From JAWKTV01 sp041398905 (lineage in GTDB: Bacteria; Planctomycetota; Planctomycetia; Planctomycetales; Planctomycetaceae): a stretch of DNA of 64,000 nucleotides. The notes below the pieces were generated by a model. The model was not told the DNA's origin, made no database searches, and worked only from the letters and a program-made list of their open reading frames with translations. Positions 9,549 to 21,698 of this stretch are shown here, one piece after another. Position numbers and translations under genes: made by a program. How positions within the stretch are numbered: position 1 is the stretch's first letter; every line of letters starts with the position of its first letter. The stretch is from contig JAWKTV010000010.1 in the NCBI GenBank assembly GCA_041398905.1, positions 62,001 to 126,000 on the forward strand, read 5' to 3'.

Positions 9549-12500
9549 ATGACAATTCGGTCCACTTACGTTGCCATGACCCGATCCACCACATGGTTCG
9601 TTCTGAGCCTCGCGTCTCCTCGACGGGCGGCACACTCCCTGCCCCGTCAGTCGCTACTGGCAGGCCTGTGCTGGTTGCTGCTGGCGTCACTGACGTTCGG
9701 GGACGCGATTGACGACTACAACGTCGCGCTGAAGTTCTACAAGGACCAGCGGTGGGAGCAGGCCGAAGCGGCATTCGATCGGTTCCTGGCGACGCACCCC
9801 GGTCATGACCGCGCCCCCGCCGCCCGACTGTATCTGGGTCAGTCGCGCATTTATCAGCAGGAGTTCAGCGGTGCTCGCGAAGCCTTCCGCACCTTCGTGC
9901 AGACGCATCCGGAGCATCCAGACGTCTATCTCGCGATCTACCGCGTTGCGGAAAGCAGCTACTTTCTGGGCGACTTCAAGGCCGCGCGAACCGAACTCGA
10001 CCGCTTTATCTCGAAGTACCCGGATCACGAACTGGCCGAGTACGCACTCTACTATCTGGGGGATGCCCAGTTGCGGGCGGAGGATCCGCAAGGGGCGATC
10101 AAGAGCCTGCAGTTGCAGCGTGAGCGGTTCCCCACGGGCCGCCTTGCCGACGATGCCCTGTTCCTCCAGGCGCGTGCAACGGCGCTGGCCGGGCAGCGGC
10201 CGCAGGCTCAGCAACTGCTCGCCACGCTCGCCGCCAAAACCGCCAGCCCCCGGGCACCGGATGCGCAGCTCGAACTGGGGATGCTGCTCTACCAGGACCA
10301 GCGATTCGCCGATGCCCGGGACGCCTTCAAACAGGTACGGTCGAGATTCGAGAACTCGAAGCTGGTCCCCACTGCGGACCTGAATGGCGGTTACGCCAAC
10401 TATCACCTCGGCGATTACGACGCTGCGATCGCCTGCTTCGATCGCGCGCAGGAGTCGGCCGAGCAGGCACCGGAAGCCAGCTTCTGGAAAGGGATGAGTC
10501 TGAAATCCAAAGGGGAGTTCGCCCCCGCGGCCGACACATTCCTGACGCTCGTCAAGACGTCACCCGACCCCGGACTCGCCCTGCGGGCACTGTTCCACGC
10601 GGGCGACTCGCAGTTGCGGGACGAAAAGCATACGGACGCCATCGCGTCGTTCCTGCGGGTGGCCGACGCGGACCCCCAGGGCCCACTCGCCCCGGACGCC
10701 CTGCACCTCGCGACCGAAGCCGCCTTGCAACACGGCGACCTCGCCGAGGCTGAACGCCTCCATACCCGTTTCGTACAGAACTACGCGGACAGCGGTCTGG
10801 CCCTGCTGCAACGTCTGTTGTACGGGCGCATCCTTCTGGGCCGGGGCGACAAGGCGGTCGAGGGTCAGGACGCCCCCAGCGCTCAAAAGCAGTTTGACGC
10901 CGCCGCGAGTGTGTTCGCGGAGGTCATTGCGCAGTCACAGGTCGAACGAACCACCTGGCTGGCGCGCATCCTGCTGGCCCGCACGCAAGATCGGCTCGAG
11001 AACTACACCGCCATCGAGCAAACCCTGACGGAGCCAGTCCGGCAGCTTGCACAACCCGGTGCCGCCGATGAGTTCGCCGAAGCGCTGGTACTGCTTTCGC
11101 GGGCGCAGCTCAAACTCGGCCACAACACCGAAGCCGCCGCGACCGCGCGGCAGATGATCGATCGGTTCCCGCAGCATGCGCAGATTGATGAAGCGTATGC
11201 GAACCTCGCGCTCGCCGCCGCGCGACTCGACGAAGCGGAAGAACTGGCCGCCGCACTCGACAAGCTCTGGAGCGACCCCGCCTATCGCACGCTCGCGCAA
11301 CGGGTGACCTACCAGCTCGGCGACCAGTCGTACCAGCAGCGCGAATGGACCAAGGCCGCCGAGCACTTCGCGCGCCTCGTGCAGCAAGGGGGCGGACAGT
11401 ACCAGACCGCGGCACTGTCGGGGCTGGGTTATGCCCGCTATCAGGACGAGAAGTTCGCCGAGGCGGCGGAGGCGTTCGGTCAACTGATCGCCAGCGGCAC
11501 GCCCGAACGGGTGCTCGCTTCCGACGCCGCGCATCTCCGCGCTTTGGCACTCAAGAAGGCCGAGCAGCCGCAGGCGGCGGTCGATGCTTACAAGGCCGCC
11601 ATTCGTCAGTTCGGCCTCGCCCCAACGGCCACCAATCTCACCACCGAGGACCAGCAGGTCGGCTGGAACGTCTACCAGGCCGCGAAGGGTCTGGCCCGGC
11701 TCGAACGGGACCAGCAGCAGGTGGACGCCGCCGATCAGGCCTATCAAACCGCGTTCGATCAGCTCCAGTTGCTGCCCGCTGAGCGTCAGGCCGAGCTTGA
11801 CCAGTTGTTGCAGGAGTGGGCCATCCTGCATTACGAGCAAAAGGACTACGATCGCTCCGACGCATTGTACGCCCGGCTCGTCGAGCTGCGGCCCGAAAGC
11901 CCCCTCGCCGACGACGCCAAGCTGTTTCTCGCCGAAAGCCACTACTTCGCAGAACGACTTGTCGAGGCGCGAAAGGCCTTCGAGGACGTCGCGGACGACG
12001 CCAATGTCGACGAGTTCGTCGGTCAGCGGGCCTTGACCTTGTTGCTGGACATGGCGGCGGCGCGGGAAGATTGGCAGGATGTCATTCGGGTTGTCGGACT
12101 GATCCGCGACCGCTATCCCGCCAGCCCGGAAATTCCCTACGCCAGCTACCGTCTCGGAGAGGCCTACCTGAAGACCGGAGACAACGCCCGGGCGATCGCC
12201 GAGATCGAACCGCTGCACGCCAGCACGGACGCGACCGTCCGCGGTGCCGCATGGTTCGCCAGTGCGCGCGTGCTGCTGGCGGAGGCCTACCTCCGCGAGA
12301 AGCAGTACGCCAACGTCGAGCAGGTCGTCACGGCGTTTCGCGAGCAGCATCCGGCCGCTCCGCTGCTCTATCAGGCGGACGAGGTGCTGGGGCGGCGGTT
12401 CAAGAACGAAGCCCGCTTCGAGGAAGCCCGGGCGGCCTTCAGGCGGGTCGTCGATTCCGAGTCGGGGCGACGCACCGAGACTGCAGCCAAGGCGCAGCTC

Positions 12501-12866
12501 GAGATCGCCGAGACCTATCTGCTGGAAGAAAACCTTGGTGATGCGGTCACCGAATACACCAAGGTCTACCTGGGCTATGACTTCCCGGAGTATCAGGCTC
12601 CGGCTCTGCTCAAAGCGGGTGAGTGTGACGCGCAGCGCGGCCGCTGGGCCGACGCCGCCAAGACCCTCGAAACCCTCGTGACCGAGTTCCCGGAGAATGA
12701 ATACGCGACGCAGGCGAAGCCGCTGCTGGATGAAGCCCGAACCAAAGCGGGGACCGCCGGCACACCCACGCCCGAGCCGACGCCGCTGCCCGGCACAGGC
12801 ACTCCAGGATCAACACCCGAGCCTGAACCGGAACCGCTGCCGGATTCCGGCCTGAACAACATCTGA
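9549..12866 (+). CDS. Large exported TPR-repeat protein
   Basis: The protein has about 1105 residues. A hydrophobic stretch near residues 41-58 (LLAGLCWLLLASLTFGDA) looks like a late signal peptide or anchor; ATG at 9576 is an alternative start. The rest is a solenoid of TPR/Sel1-like units, such as YNVALKFYKDQRWEQAEAAF, AEYALYYLGDAQLRAEDPQ and AALSGLGYARYQDEKFAEAA. Units of this spacing resemble the YbgF/BamD type used in the periplasm. The C-terminus is a Pro/Glu/Thr-rich low-complexity tail. The frame is intact over 3.3 kb. Its role is probably as a scaffold for envelope or secretion proteins; the partner is unknown, although an RND exporter follows about 200 bp downstream. Confidence 0.75.
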   Translation: MTIRSTYVAMTRSTTWFVLSLASPRRAAHSLPRQSLLAGLCWLLLASLTFGDAIDDYNVALKFYKDQRWEQAEAAFDRFLATHPGHDRAPAARLYLGQSRIYQQEFSGAREAFRTFVQTHPEHPDVYLAIYRVAESSYFLGDFKAARTELDRFISKYPDHELAEYALYYLGDAQLRAEDPQGAIKSLQLQRERFPTGRLADDALFLQARATALAGQRPQAQQLLATLAAKTASPRAPDAQLELGMLLYQDQRFADARDAFKQVRSRFENSKLVPTADLNGGYANYHLGDYDAAIACFDRAQESAEQAPEASFWKGMSLKSKGEFAPAADTFLTLVKTSPDPGLALRALFHAGDSQLRDEKHTDAIASFLRVADADPQGPLAPDALHLATEAALQHGDLAEAERLHTRFVQNYADSGLALLQRLLYGRILLGRGDKAVEGQDAPSAQKQFDAAASVFAEVIAQSQVERTTWLARILLARTQDRLENYTAIEQTLTEPVRQLAQPGAADEFAEALVLLSRAQLKLGHNTEAAATARQMIDRFPQHAQIDEAYANLALAAARLDEAEELAAALDKLWSDPAYRTLAQRVTYQLGDQSYQQREWTKAAEHFARLVQQGGGQYQTAALSGLGYARYQDEKFAEAAEAFGQLIASGTPERVLASDAAHLRALALKKAEQPQAAVDAYKAAIRQFGLAPTATNLTTEDQQVGWNVYQAAKGLARLERDQQQVDAADQAYQTAFDQLQLLPAERQAELDQLLQEWAILHYEQKDYDRSDALYARLVELRPESPLADDAKLFLAESHYFAERLVEARKAFEDVADDANVDEFVGQRALTLLLDMAAAREDWQDVIRVVGLIRDRYPASPEIPYASYRLGEAYLKTGDNARAIAEIEPLHASTDATVRGAAWFASARVLLAEAYLREKQYANVEQVVTAFREQHPAAPLLYQADEVLGRRFKNEARFEEARAAFRRVVDSESGRRTETAAKAQLEIAETYLLEENLGDAVTEYTKVYLGYDFPEYQAPALLKAGECDAQRGRWADAAKTLETLVTEFPENEYATQAKPLLDEARTKAGTAGTPTPEPTPLPGTGTPGSTPEPEPEPLPDSGLNNI

Positions 12867-13068
12867 GCCATCCACCGGCGAGAACATCGCCAGCGCGATG
12901 CTGTCTCGGCAGCGCCGATGTGGTGGACGCTCGCGATCGAAACATCGCCGCTTGGCGATGATCGCTCGATTCGCGAGAATCGGTGTCAGACCGGCAGGAA
13001 CTGCGGTCCCCTGTGCTCGAACTCGCTTCCCGCCCATTTGCGACTTGCCCGGCGGTCTCATCTTTGTC

Positions 13069-15346
13069 ATGAGTCCGCAGAGTCCTCGCGTCCCTGCCCG
13101 CCCATCCCCCCACGCTCCCGCCCATATCGCGATGATCCGCCAATTGCTGATCTTCGTGGCCGCGGGGTTGTGGCTGGCCTTCATCGCAGTGGGCGTCGCG
13201 CGGGTTGAAACCAACATCGAGGATTTCTTCCCCTGGCTCCCGGACGACGCTCCCGTCCGCAACGAGTACATGGACTTCATCAGCCGCTTCGGCTCCGATG
13301 ATGTGCTGATGGTCAGTTGGGAGGACTGCACGCTCGACGATCCGCGCGTCACAGCACTGGCCGAGTCCCTGCAGCGCGATGAACCTCGCTGGATTCGTGG
13401 CGTCATCACCGCTCCCGGCCTGCTTCAGCAGCTCACCGAGTCCGCCACGCCGCTCAATCGTGACGACGTACTCCGCCGCCTCACGGGCATCGTGATCGGC
13501 CCCGATCAGCGGACAACCGCACTCCTCGTGCAATTCTCCTCGGAAGGTATGCGCAACCGCCGCGAAGCGGTGCAGTCGGTCATCGAACATGCCCGCGACG
13601 TCGTCGACATCGATCGGGATCGCCTCAAGCTCGGGGGGCACCCATACGTCGCCTACTACTCTGCCGAGCAGACCCGCGACTCGATCATGCTGCTGTCGAT
13701 TCCCGTCGCGATCGTGTCAACGCTGCTCGCCTGGGTCTGCCTGCGGCGGCGCAGGCTGATGTTCACCACCTTGATCGCGGGCGGCCTCGCGGCGCTCACC
13801 TCGTTCGCTTCCATCTACTGGGCCGGACATCGGGTCAATGGCCTGCTCGCCGCCTCCCTCGCTCATCTACGTCATCACCACCTCGGGGTGATACATGTGG
13901 TGAACTACAGCCTGGGTCTGCGTCGAGGACAAGCTGCACTTCCGCACCTCCACACCGGCCGAACACACGTCCGCCATCCGGCAAAAGGCCTGGAAGCCGT
14001 GCCTGCTGTCGGCAATGTCAACCGCGCTGGGCACATTGTCTTTGTGCTGGAGCGAGTTTCCCGCGATCCGCGAATTCGGAATGTTCGCGACCGGCGGGGT
14101 GCTTCTGACGTTCGTCATCAACCTCGCGATCTTGCCGGTACTGCTCGGGCGCATCTTTCCCGCCGACGCCTCGACCGTGCTCCCCGACCCGCTTGCCGCT
14201 CCCTTGGGCCTGCTGCTCAAGCGAATGCTCCCGCGCAGCAAGGTCATCATCGCCATCATCATTGGCATCACGGCGCTCCTGGCGGTGCCGCTCATTCGAC
14301 TTGAAGCACGTTTCACCCTCGACCGCATGTTCCGCCCGAACAGCGAATTCGTGCAGAACGTCCGCTGGCTCGAAGAGCACGTCGGCTCGATCGACGCCAC
14401 GGAAGTGATTCTCGAACTCGATGTCGTCGGTGCGAACCGCTTCTCGAATCGACTCGACCGTATCGCCGCGCTCGAACAGGAACTCGGACAGGTCACCGGA
14501 GTCACTTCCACCTTCTCCGCCGCGTCGATCGTCCCGCAACTGGCCGACCCGTCCGGCATCCAGGCGCGGCTGAGACGCACCGCACTGCAGCGCAACCGCG
14601 CGCGGTTGCTCCAGGGTTCGCACGTGCTGGCGGAGGCGAATCGCGAGTACTGGCGGGTCACGCTCCGTACCCCGCTGTTCGGCGATGTCGACCGCGAACA
14701 ACTGATGCGGAACGTCCGCGCGACGGTCGAAAAGATGGTTCACAGCGAGCAGTGGAGCGACTTTCACAGAGTCACCTACACCGGCGGCGCGCAGCTCTTC
14801 TACGAAACCCAGCAGGACGTCCTGCTCGACTTCGCGAGCAGTCTATTGCTGGCCTTTGGACTGATCCTGTTGATGATGTCCGTGGCGCTCCGCAGTCTGC
14901 CAGCCGGGTTGCTGTCGATGATCCCCAACCTCGTCCCGTGCGTGACGGTGTTTGGCGTGCTGGGCTGGATCGACGGGGGCGTGGACATTGGCATGACGGT
15001 CGCGGGCTGCATCGCCCTGGGCATCGCCGTCGATGACACCGCCCACCTGCTGCTGTCCTATCGCGACGCGCTGCGGGAAAAGGGCAAACGCGAACGTGCG
15101 CTCCTGCAGGCCTACTCCCATTCCGCGACCGCCGTCGTGCAGACATCGGCGATCTGTGGAATCTCGATGTTGCCGTACACCTTCGCCAACCTCGTCTATC
15201 TCAGCCGCTTCGGACTGTTGATCGCCGTGCTGATGGCTGCCGCGATGATCGCCGACCTCGTGCTGCTGCCCGCTCTCATCGCCAGCCGCTGGGGTCGCGC
15301 GTTCGACCCCGCGATGAACGAAGAAAGCCCGACCACCCCCTTGTGA
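13069..15346 (+). CDS. RND/MMPL-family exporter (frame broken three times near 13.85-13.93 kb)
   Basis: The first transmembrane helix (MIRQLLIFVAAGLWLAFIAVG) follows ATG 13132, with ATG 13069 upstream in frame. The layout is that of the hydrophobe/amphiphile efflux or MMPL branch of RND proteins: TM1, an extracytoplasmic domain (VETNIEDFFPWLPDDAP), a helix bundle, a second large loop, and a second bundle containing GIAVDDTAHLLLSYRDALR. Between 13856 and 13925 the sense frame moves +1 (PSLIYVITTSG), back (VIHVVNYSLGLR), and +1 again (EDKLHFRTSTPAEHTS), then stays open to the stop. Protein similarity is unbroken across these changes, so clustered base-call errors are likeliest. The family exports lipids, hopanoids or drugs; the substrate here is not known. 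Confidence 0.75.
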
Positions 15347-15497
15347 GGAGCAGCCGGGCTGTCGGTCGAGGGCCAGGTGTCCGGCAGGTCGCCGCCGAGC
15401 CTCGGAGAGGCGGAGACCTCAGGGGGCGACCGCAGGGTCGTCCGGCCCGTCCACCAACTCCGTCCCGTCGCATTCGACAGGACGGAATCATTTGTCA

Positions 15498-16562
15498 CTA
15501 CAGCGTCTCGCTGGGCGGGCCGGGCTGAGCCGGTGTCGGATCGAGCGGAGCCGACTCATGGATGATCTCGCCCTGCACTTCACCATGAATCTCGGTCGGA
15601 ACACCGATGTCCGAGCCGACATGGTTCGACTCGTTCACGCAGTTCGCACCGACATTGCACTCGTAGGGTCCGGCGACGACTTCCCAGCCATCACGACGCT
15701 CGCGGCGGCTCAGCAGGCTATCGCGACGACCGCCTCGACGACCGCGGCGACCACCATCGACGCACACATCGTGGCAAGGAGCCGCACAGCTCAGCGTATC
15801 GACCGAGGTGCAGCAGTCGACCGTCCAGCACTCCGCCCCGCGACGTGATCGACGACCACCTTCCGCACGGCGTCCACGACGACCACGGGTCCGGCCGAAG
15901 CCGCAATCCATGTAGCACGGTTCGCCGCCTTCCACATGGCACGGAGCAGCACAGCTCGGAGCGACCACGTCGCTGGTGCAGCCAGTGCAACTGTTCACCG
16001 AATCCACCGACAGGCAGACTTCGTTGCCGCGACGGCCACGACGACCGCCGTTCGCCCGACGACCACGTCGGCCGCGACGACCGCAGCCCACCGCACCGTC
16101 TTCATGGCACGGGTTGCCATAGCTCAGACCATCGCAATCGCTGCAGTAATCCACCGAACAGGTCGCGCTGCGGCGACCCCGGCGTCCACCTGACCGGCGC
16201 GAGCCGGTCCGACGGGTTCGCTCACGACAACCACGTACGGCACGTCCGCAATCACCACGTCGGCCCCCGCGCAGTCCACAGTTGTGATAGCCGCCGTAGC
16301 CGCAGTCATGTCCGCATCCGTATCCACAGCCGTAACCATGACCATACCCGTAGTACCCGTAGGCGCAGTCGTAGTAGGCGTAGGGGTTGTAGCTATAGCA
16401 AGCCGGACCGTAGTAGCTGCAATAGCCATAGTCACCGCAGCCGGTGACCGACCGCACGAACTGGCCGATGAAGCCGGCGTCTGCGGTGCTGGAGGATGAA
16501 AGCAGCCCGATCGCCACAGTGGCGACGGCGATCGCTGCTTTCAGACTTGGGCAACACTTCAT
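15498..16562 (-). CDS. Exported modular Cys/Gly/Tyr/Arg-rich protein, probably structural
   Basis: ATG at 16562 has GGGGAG 9 nt upstream and opens a signal peptide (residues 1-29, ending TADAG). The 354-residue product has no enzyme motif. Residues about 40-96 are a Tyr/Gly/Cys-rich tract (YGYGHGYGCGYGCGHDCGYG). Three cysteine modules follow (starting CSVDYCSDC, CLSVDSVNSC and CWTVDCCTSVD), each with a CAAPCH or NPCH element and separated by basic linkers built from GGRRGRRG. The C-terminal 60 residues are acidic and lack cysteine. Planctomycete cell walls are known to contain cysteine-rich protein, so a disulfide- or tyrosine-crosslinked surface protein is a reasonable inference. No homologue is recognised. 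Confidence 0.65.
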   Translation of the reverse strand: MKCCPSLKAAIAVATVAIGLLSSSSTADAGFIGQFVRSVTGCGDYGYCSYYGPACYSYNPYAYYDCAYGYYGYGHGYGCGYGCGHDCGYGGYHNCGLRGGRRGDCGRAVRGCRERTRRTGSRRSGGRRGRRSATCSVDYCSDCDGLSYGNPCHEDGAVGCGRRGRRGRRANGGRRGRRGNEVCLSVDSVNSCTGCTSDVVAPSCAAPCHVEGGEPCYMDCGFGRTRGRRGRRAEGGRRSRRGAECWTVDCCTSVDTLSCAAPCHDVCVDGGRRGRRGGRRDSLLSRRERRDGWEVVAGPYECNVGANCVNESNHVGSDIGVPTEIHGEVQGEIIHESAPLDPTPAQPGPPSETL

Positions 16563-16884
16563 GATTTCTCTCCCCGTGAAAGCTTCCGAAAACGTCATGC
16601 AGCCGGTTCGCCACGGCGTACTTACCCGTTGCCTGCGGCCATCTGTCACGGGAAACCTACACCCTGTGCGCGGGGAAGCCGGCCGCGCGCGCCACATCCG
16701 TCGAGTTTCTGAGCAGATTCTCCACCCAGACGGCGGATCGCATTCAAGATGCGCAAAGCGTCAATCACGAAGCACGTGCGCCCTGCGGAGCGCTGGTAAG
16801 CATGGCAAAACGTAGCGGCACGCACGATGCCCCCTGGCCCGGAGCTGGCAACGCCGGGACCCCAATGCGACGCCCCTGCGGCCC
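16563..16884. other. Intergenic region between thiC and the Cys-rich gene
   Basis: The 322 bp lie downstream of thiC and upstream of the Cys-rich gene, both on the minus strand, and should hold the promoter of the latter. No gene, RNA or clear terminator was recognised. Confidence 0.35.
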
Positions 16885-18735
<1,851 letters not shown>

Positions 18736-18912
18736 GAGCATCGCCGTGGGTAGTCTGCGAATAAGCGTGAACCAGTCCCGCCCATCGTAGCCCGACGCGG
18801 TTCGATTGCAATTGGCTCGTCTGACAGGATCGGGCGATCGCGATACGATCTGCCGAAGCCGTCACCTCCGGGACCATCGCGAAACGACTTTGGCAGGTAT
18901 CGCCGTACGCAC

Positions 18913-20140
18913 ATGACCAGCGACTCAGCCCCCCATCCGCCCCCGCAGGTCGGCGGACTTGTCGACCCCGTCCACCGCCAACGGCTGCGCGATCTGTACC
19001 GCGCCGGACTGCTCGACGACACCCTGCCCTTCTGGACCCGACACGGAGTCGACCGCGAGCACGGGGGCTTCCTGACCTGCCTCGATCGTGATGGGACCAT
19101 CGTCGACACCGACAAAGGGATCTGGCAGCAGGGGCGGATGGCGTGGCTATTCGGAGAGCTCTACAACAACGTCGAGCCGCGGGCGGAGTGGCTGGAACTC
19201 TGTCGACACGGGATCAGCTTCCTCGATCGGCACGGCTTCGACCCGGCTGACGGTCGAATGTGGTTTCACGTCACGCGCGAAGGCCGGCCGATTCGCAAGA
19301 AGCGGGACGCGTTCTCCGAGAGCTTCGCCGCGATCGCATACGGCGAACTCGCGCGGGCGACCGACGACGTGCGCGTCCGAGCGGGCACGGCTGTGCTTCG
19401 ATCGTTTCCGGCAGCACAACGCAAACCCGATCGGGGTGCAACCGAAGTACGAGCCGACACGTCCGCTGCGGGCGATCGGCCCGCCGATGATCACGCTCGT
19501 CACCGCGCAAGAGCTGCGGGACTCGATCGGACTCGACGAGGCCGACGCCATCATCGACGACTGCATCGAGGAAATTCGGACACTGTTCGTTCGCGACGAC
19601 CTCGAGTGCGTCCTTGAATCGGTCGGGCCGAGTGGGGAGGTGTACGACCACTTCGACGGCCGGACACTCAATCCCGGACACGCGATCGAGGCGGCATGGT
19701 TCATTCTTTGGGAAGCGCGGCATCGCAGCGATCCGACGCTCGTGGCCCTTGGCTGCAAGATGCTCGACTGGATGTGGCGACGCGGCTGGGATAACGAGCA
19801 CGGCGGGCTGCTGTACTTCGTCGACCTCAACGGCGGACCGGTGCAGGAGTACTGGCACGACATGAAGTTCTGGTGGCCGCAGAACGAAGTCATCATCGCG
19901 ACGCTGCTGGCCTGGACCCTGACCGGCGACTCCCGATACGCCGACTGGTACGCCGCCGCCCACGACTGGGCCCACGTGCACTTCCCCGACGCCGAACATG
20001 GTGAGTGGTACGGCTACCTGCACCGCGACGGCCGACTCTCAAACAGCCTCAAAGGGAGCCTGTGGAAAGGCGCGTTCCACCTGCCCAGGATGCAACTCCG
20101 CTGCTGGCAGTTGCTGGAAGAGACGTTGACTTGTTGTTGA
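18913..20140 (+). CDS. AGE-type epimerase (N-acylglucosamine 2-epimerase/cellobiose 2-epimerase family), one frameshift
   Basis: The frame from ATG 18913 encodes an (alpha/alpha)6-barrel start: FWTRHGVDREHGGFLTCLDR, DKGIWQQGRMAWLFGELYN and GRMWFHVTREGRPIRKKRDA. Near 19385 it must move +1 to continue as RLCFDRFRQHNANPIGVQPKYEP and on to WYGYLHRDGRLSNSLKGSLWKGAFHLPRM, ending at 20140. Conserved histidines occur in NPGHAIEAAWF, DNEHGGLLYF and KGAFHLPR, matching those that epimerise at C2 in this family. The joined product is about 408 residues, the usual length. The substrate, a free amino sugar or disaccharide, cannot be assigned. It is divergent from thiC and convergent with the DUF4832 gene. 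Confidence 0.8.
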
Positions 20141-20147
20141 GCGGATT

Positions 20148-20172
20148 GACTCCGCGAATCCATGCCGGAGTC
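20148..20172. terminator. Possible bidirectional stem-loop between convergent genes
   Basis: GACTCCG (20148-20154) and CGGAGTC (20166-20172) form a 7-bp stem with an 11-nt loop in the 57-bp gap between the AGE epimerase and DUF4832 stops. No T-tract follows, so a terminator role rests on position only. Confidence 0.3.
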
Positions 20173-20197
20173 GACGCAGGATTCGCACCTTGAGAGG

Positions 20198-21556
20198 CTA
20201 CGGCAACCTCCACCATTCCGTGGAAGATTCGTCTGGATACTCATTCGCGAAGCGGACCGGCAGGCCGTTGGGGAGTGGATTGGCGATGCGGAGGGCGAGG
20301 CCGGTGTTGGGCGCGGTCAGGTGTTCGCTCGGGATTTTCACCTTCCACTCGCGCGGTGGATCGTCCGGGAGCAGGCCTTGCACGGTCCAGTCAACAGGAA
20401 TCTTGGTTCCGATACCGTCGGCGTTGACCGTCGCGAGTTCGATGGGCCAATCGTGATAGAAGGGGGCGCTGCCCGTGTTGCGAATCCGGATCGTGAGAGT
20501 CAGTCCGCCGCCCGCCGATGGTGATTGTTCCACCTGCTGGATGTGAAATTCGTAGCCCAGCTTGCGGACCTGTTCGATCGCGTTCCGCTGGCGAGTCGGC
20601 TGCGCCTGTTCGCGAAACATGCCGGTGTCCATCAACCAGGTGGCATGCGTCTGCCGCACGCACTCGGCGAAGTCCTGGGCCTTTTTGTGCTGTGGTCGAT
20701 CATCGAAGATTTGCCCCCAGAGTTCCGGGCGAATCTCGCCGCCGATGGGTGATGTCTTCCACTTGTTCAGCGCGGCGTCACCCGCACTTTTGAGGGCGGG
20801 AACGAAGAACCAGTCGTCCTGCTTGCGGCCGGTGTCCAGGGTGGCCCAGGCGAACGAGTCGTCGTGGTATCCGAGTCGGCGATTGTGATTCGGAGCGTGT
20901 GCCCAGGCGTTGTCGCCGGCGGGGTAGCGAACGAGAATCGGCGTCCGCTGAAACGCCTGTTCGTAAGCGTCCATCACTTCCGCCTGCACCTCCTTGGAGG
21001 CCATCAGTTCCGAGCGGGGGTAGGTATGCCACTCTCCCCACGTTCCCAGCAGACCGGCGGTGATGTAACCGATGCGGGGATCACCGTCGTATCGGTCTCC
21101 CAGCGCGGCGATGAAATGTTTGAGCGCCGAACGCAAACGGGGGTTGGCGTAGTCGGGTGTGCGGACCTGTTGCCGCGGGAACGGGTCGGTGTTGGTGTTG
21201 AGCCATTCGGTGACGCGCAGCCCTTCCCGCTCCAGATACTCGGGGATGCCTGCCTTGCGGCCGGGATACTCCATCCAGATGCGAAACACCGCCTGGTGTC
21301 TGCGCGAGGCGATGTCGTCGAGCAGGTGTTCGAGAGGCTGCCAGTCGTACTGCTCGGGACCGACCAGCAGATCACTGAGCGGGAGATAGCTGAACTCCAT
21401 GCTGTGAGGGAACCGCCCCGGCGTGGGCCGCGCGTAGGGGACGAGACCCTTGAGCGGGTTGTCGGGAGGTGCGGGGACATAGGGGAGCATCTCCGCCGCC
21501 GACAACTGCGAGCAGACGCCCAGCAGCATCAACCACAATCCTGTCAACGTTCGCAT
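20198..21556 (-). CDS. Exported DUF4832-domain protein (glycosidase-like fold)
   Basis: ATG 21556 begins a signal peptide (LTGLWLMLLGVCSQLSAAE); residues further upstream in the open frame are not family-like. The product has 452 residues. The family pattern is present: NPLKGLVPYARP, FSYLPLSDLL, AVFRIWMEYPGRK, a TIM-barrel-like centre with GYITAGLLGTWGEWHTYP, and a C-terminal DUF4832 domain with beta-sandwich character (LTLTIRIRNTGSAPFYHDWPIEL). GLLGTWGEWH places a Glu at a strand end as in retaining glycosidases, but no activity is proven for the family. It lies downstream of the TlpA-like gene on the same strand (142-bp gap). Confidence 0.75.
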   Translation of the reverse strand: MRTLTGLWLMLLGVCSQLSAAEMLPYVPAPPDNPLKGLVPYARPTPGRFPHSMEFSYLPLSDLLVGPEQYDWQPLEHLLDDIASRRHQAVFRIWMEYPGRKAGIPEYLEREGLRVTEWLNTNTDPFPRQQVRTPDYANPRLRSALKHFIAALGDRYDGDPRIGYITAGLLGTWGEWHTYPRSELMASKEVQAEVMDAYEQAFQRTPILVRYPAGDNAWAHAPNHNRRLGYHDDSFAWATLDTGRKQDDWFFVPALKSAGDAALNKWKTSPIGGEIRPELWGQIFDDRPQHKKAQDFAECVRQTHATWLMDTGMFREQAQPTRQRNAIEQVRKLGYEFHIQQVEQSPSAGGGLTLTIRIRNTGSAPFYHDWPIELATVNADGIGTKIPVDWTVQGLLPDDPPREWKVKIPSEHLTAPNTGLALRIANPLPNGLPVRFANEYPDESSTEWWRLP

Positions 21557-21698
21557 CTCGTTCTCGCTGGCTGTGGGGGTGGAGTCCGCATGTCGGGTGA
21601 TGGGCCGAAACGTCGGGCCGCGCGCAGAACGTGCCTCGGTCAGCCGAAGTGACCGAGGCACGAATCTGCGATCATCAAATTCCGACACCAGTGGCGGC

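Noticed and set aside
10935..12350. 471-codon minus-strand open frame inside the large TPR gene
   Set aside because: The plus strand carries regular TPR units; the antisense product is Leu/Gly/Arg-rich without domains.
15845..16447. Plus-strand open frame rich in Arg/His/Ser opposite the Cys-rich gene
   Set aside because: Composition is the mirror of the Cys/Gly/Arg repeats; the minus strand has a ribosome binding site and a signal peptide.
18742..18912. TPP riboswitch upstream of thiC
   Set aside because: The expected THI-box core (CUGAGA and its partner) is absent on the thiC-sense strand in the 170 bp before the start.
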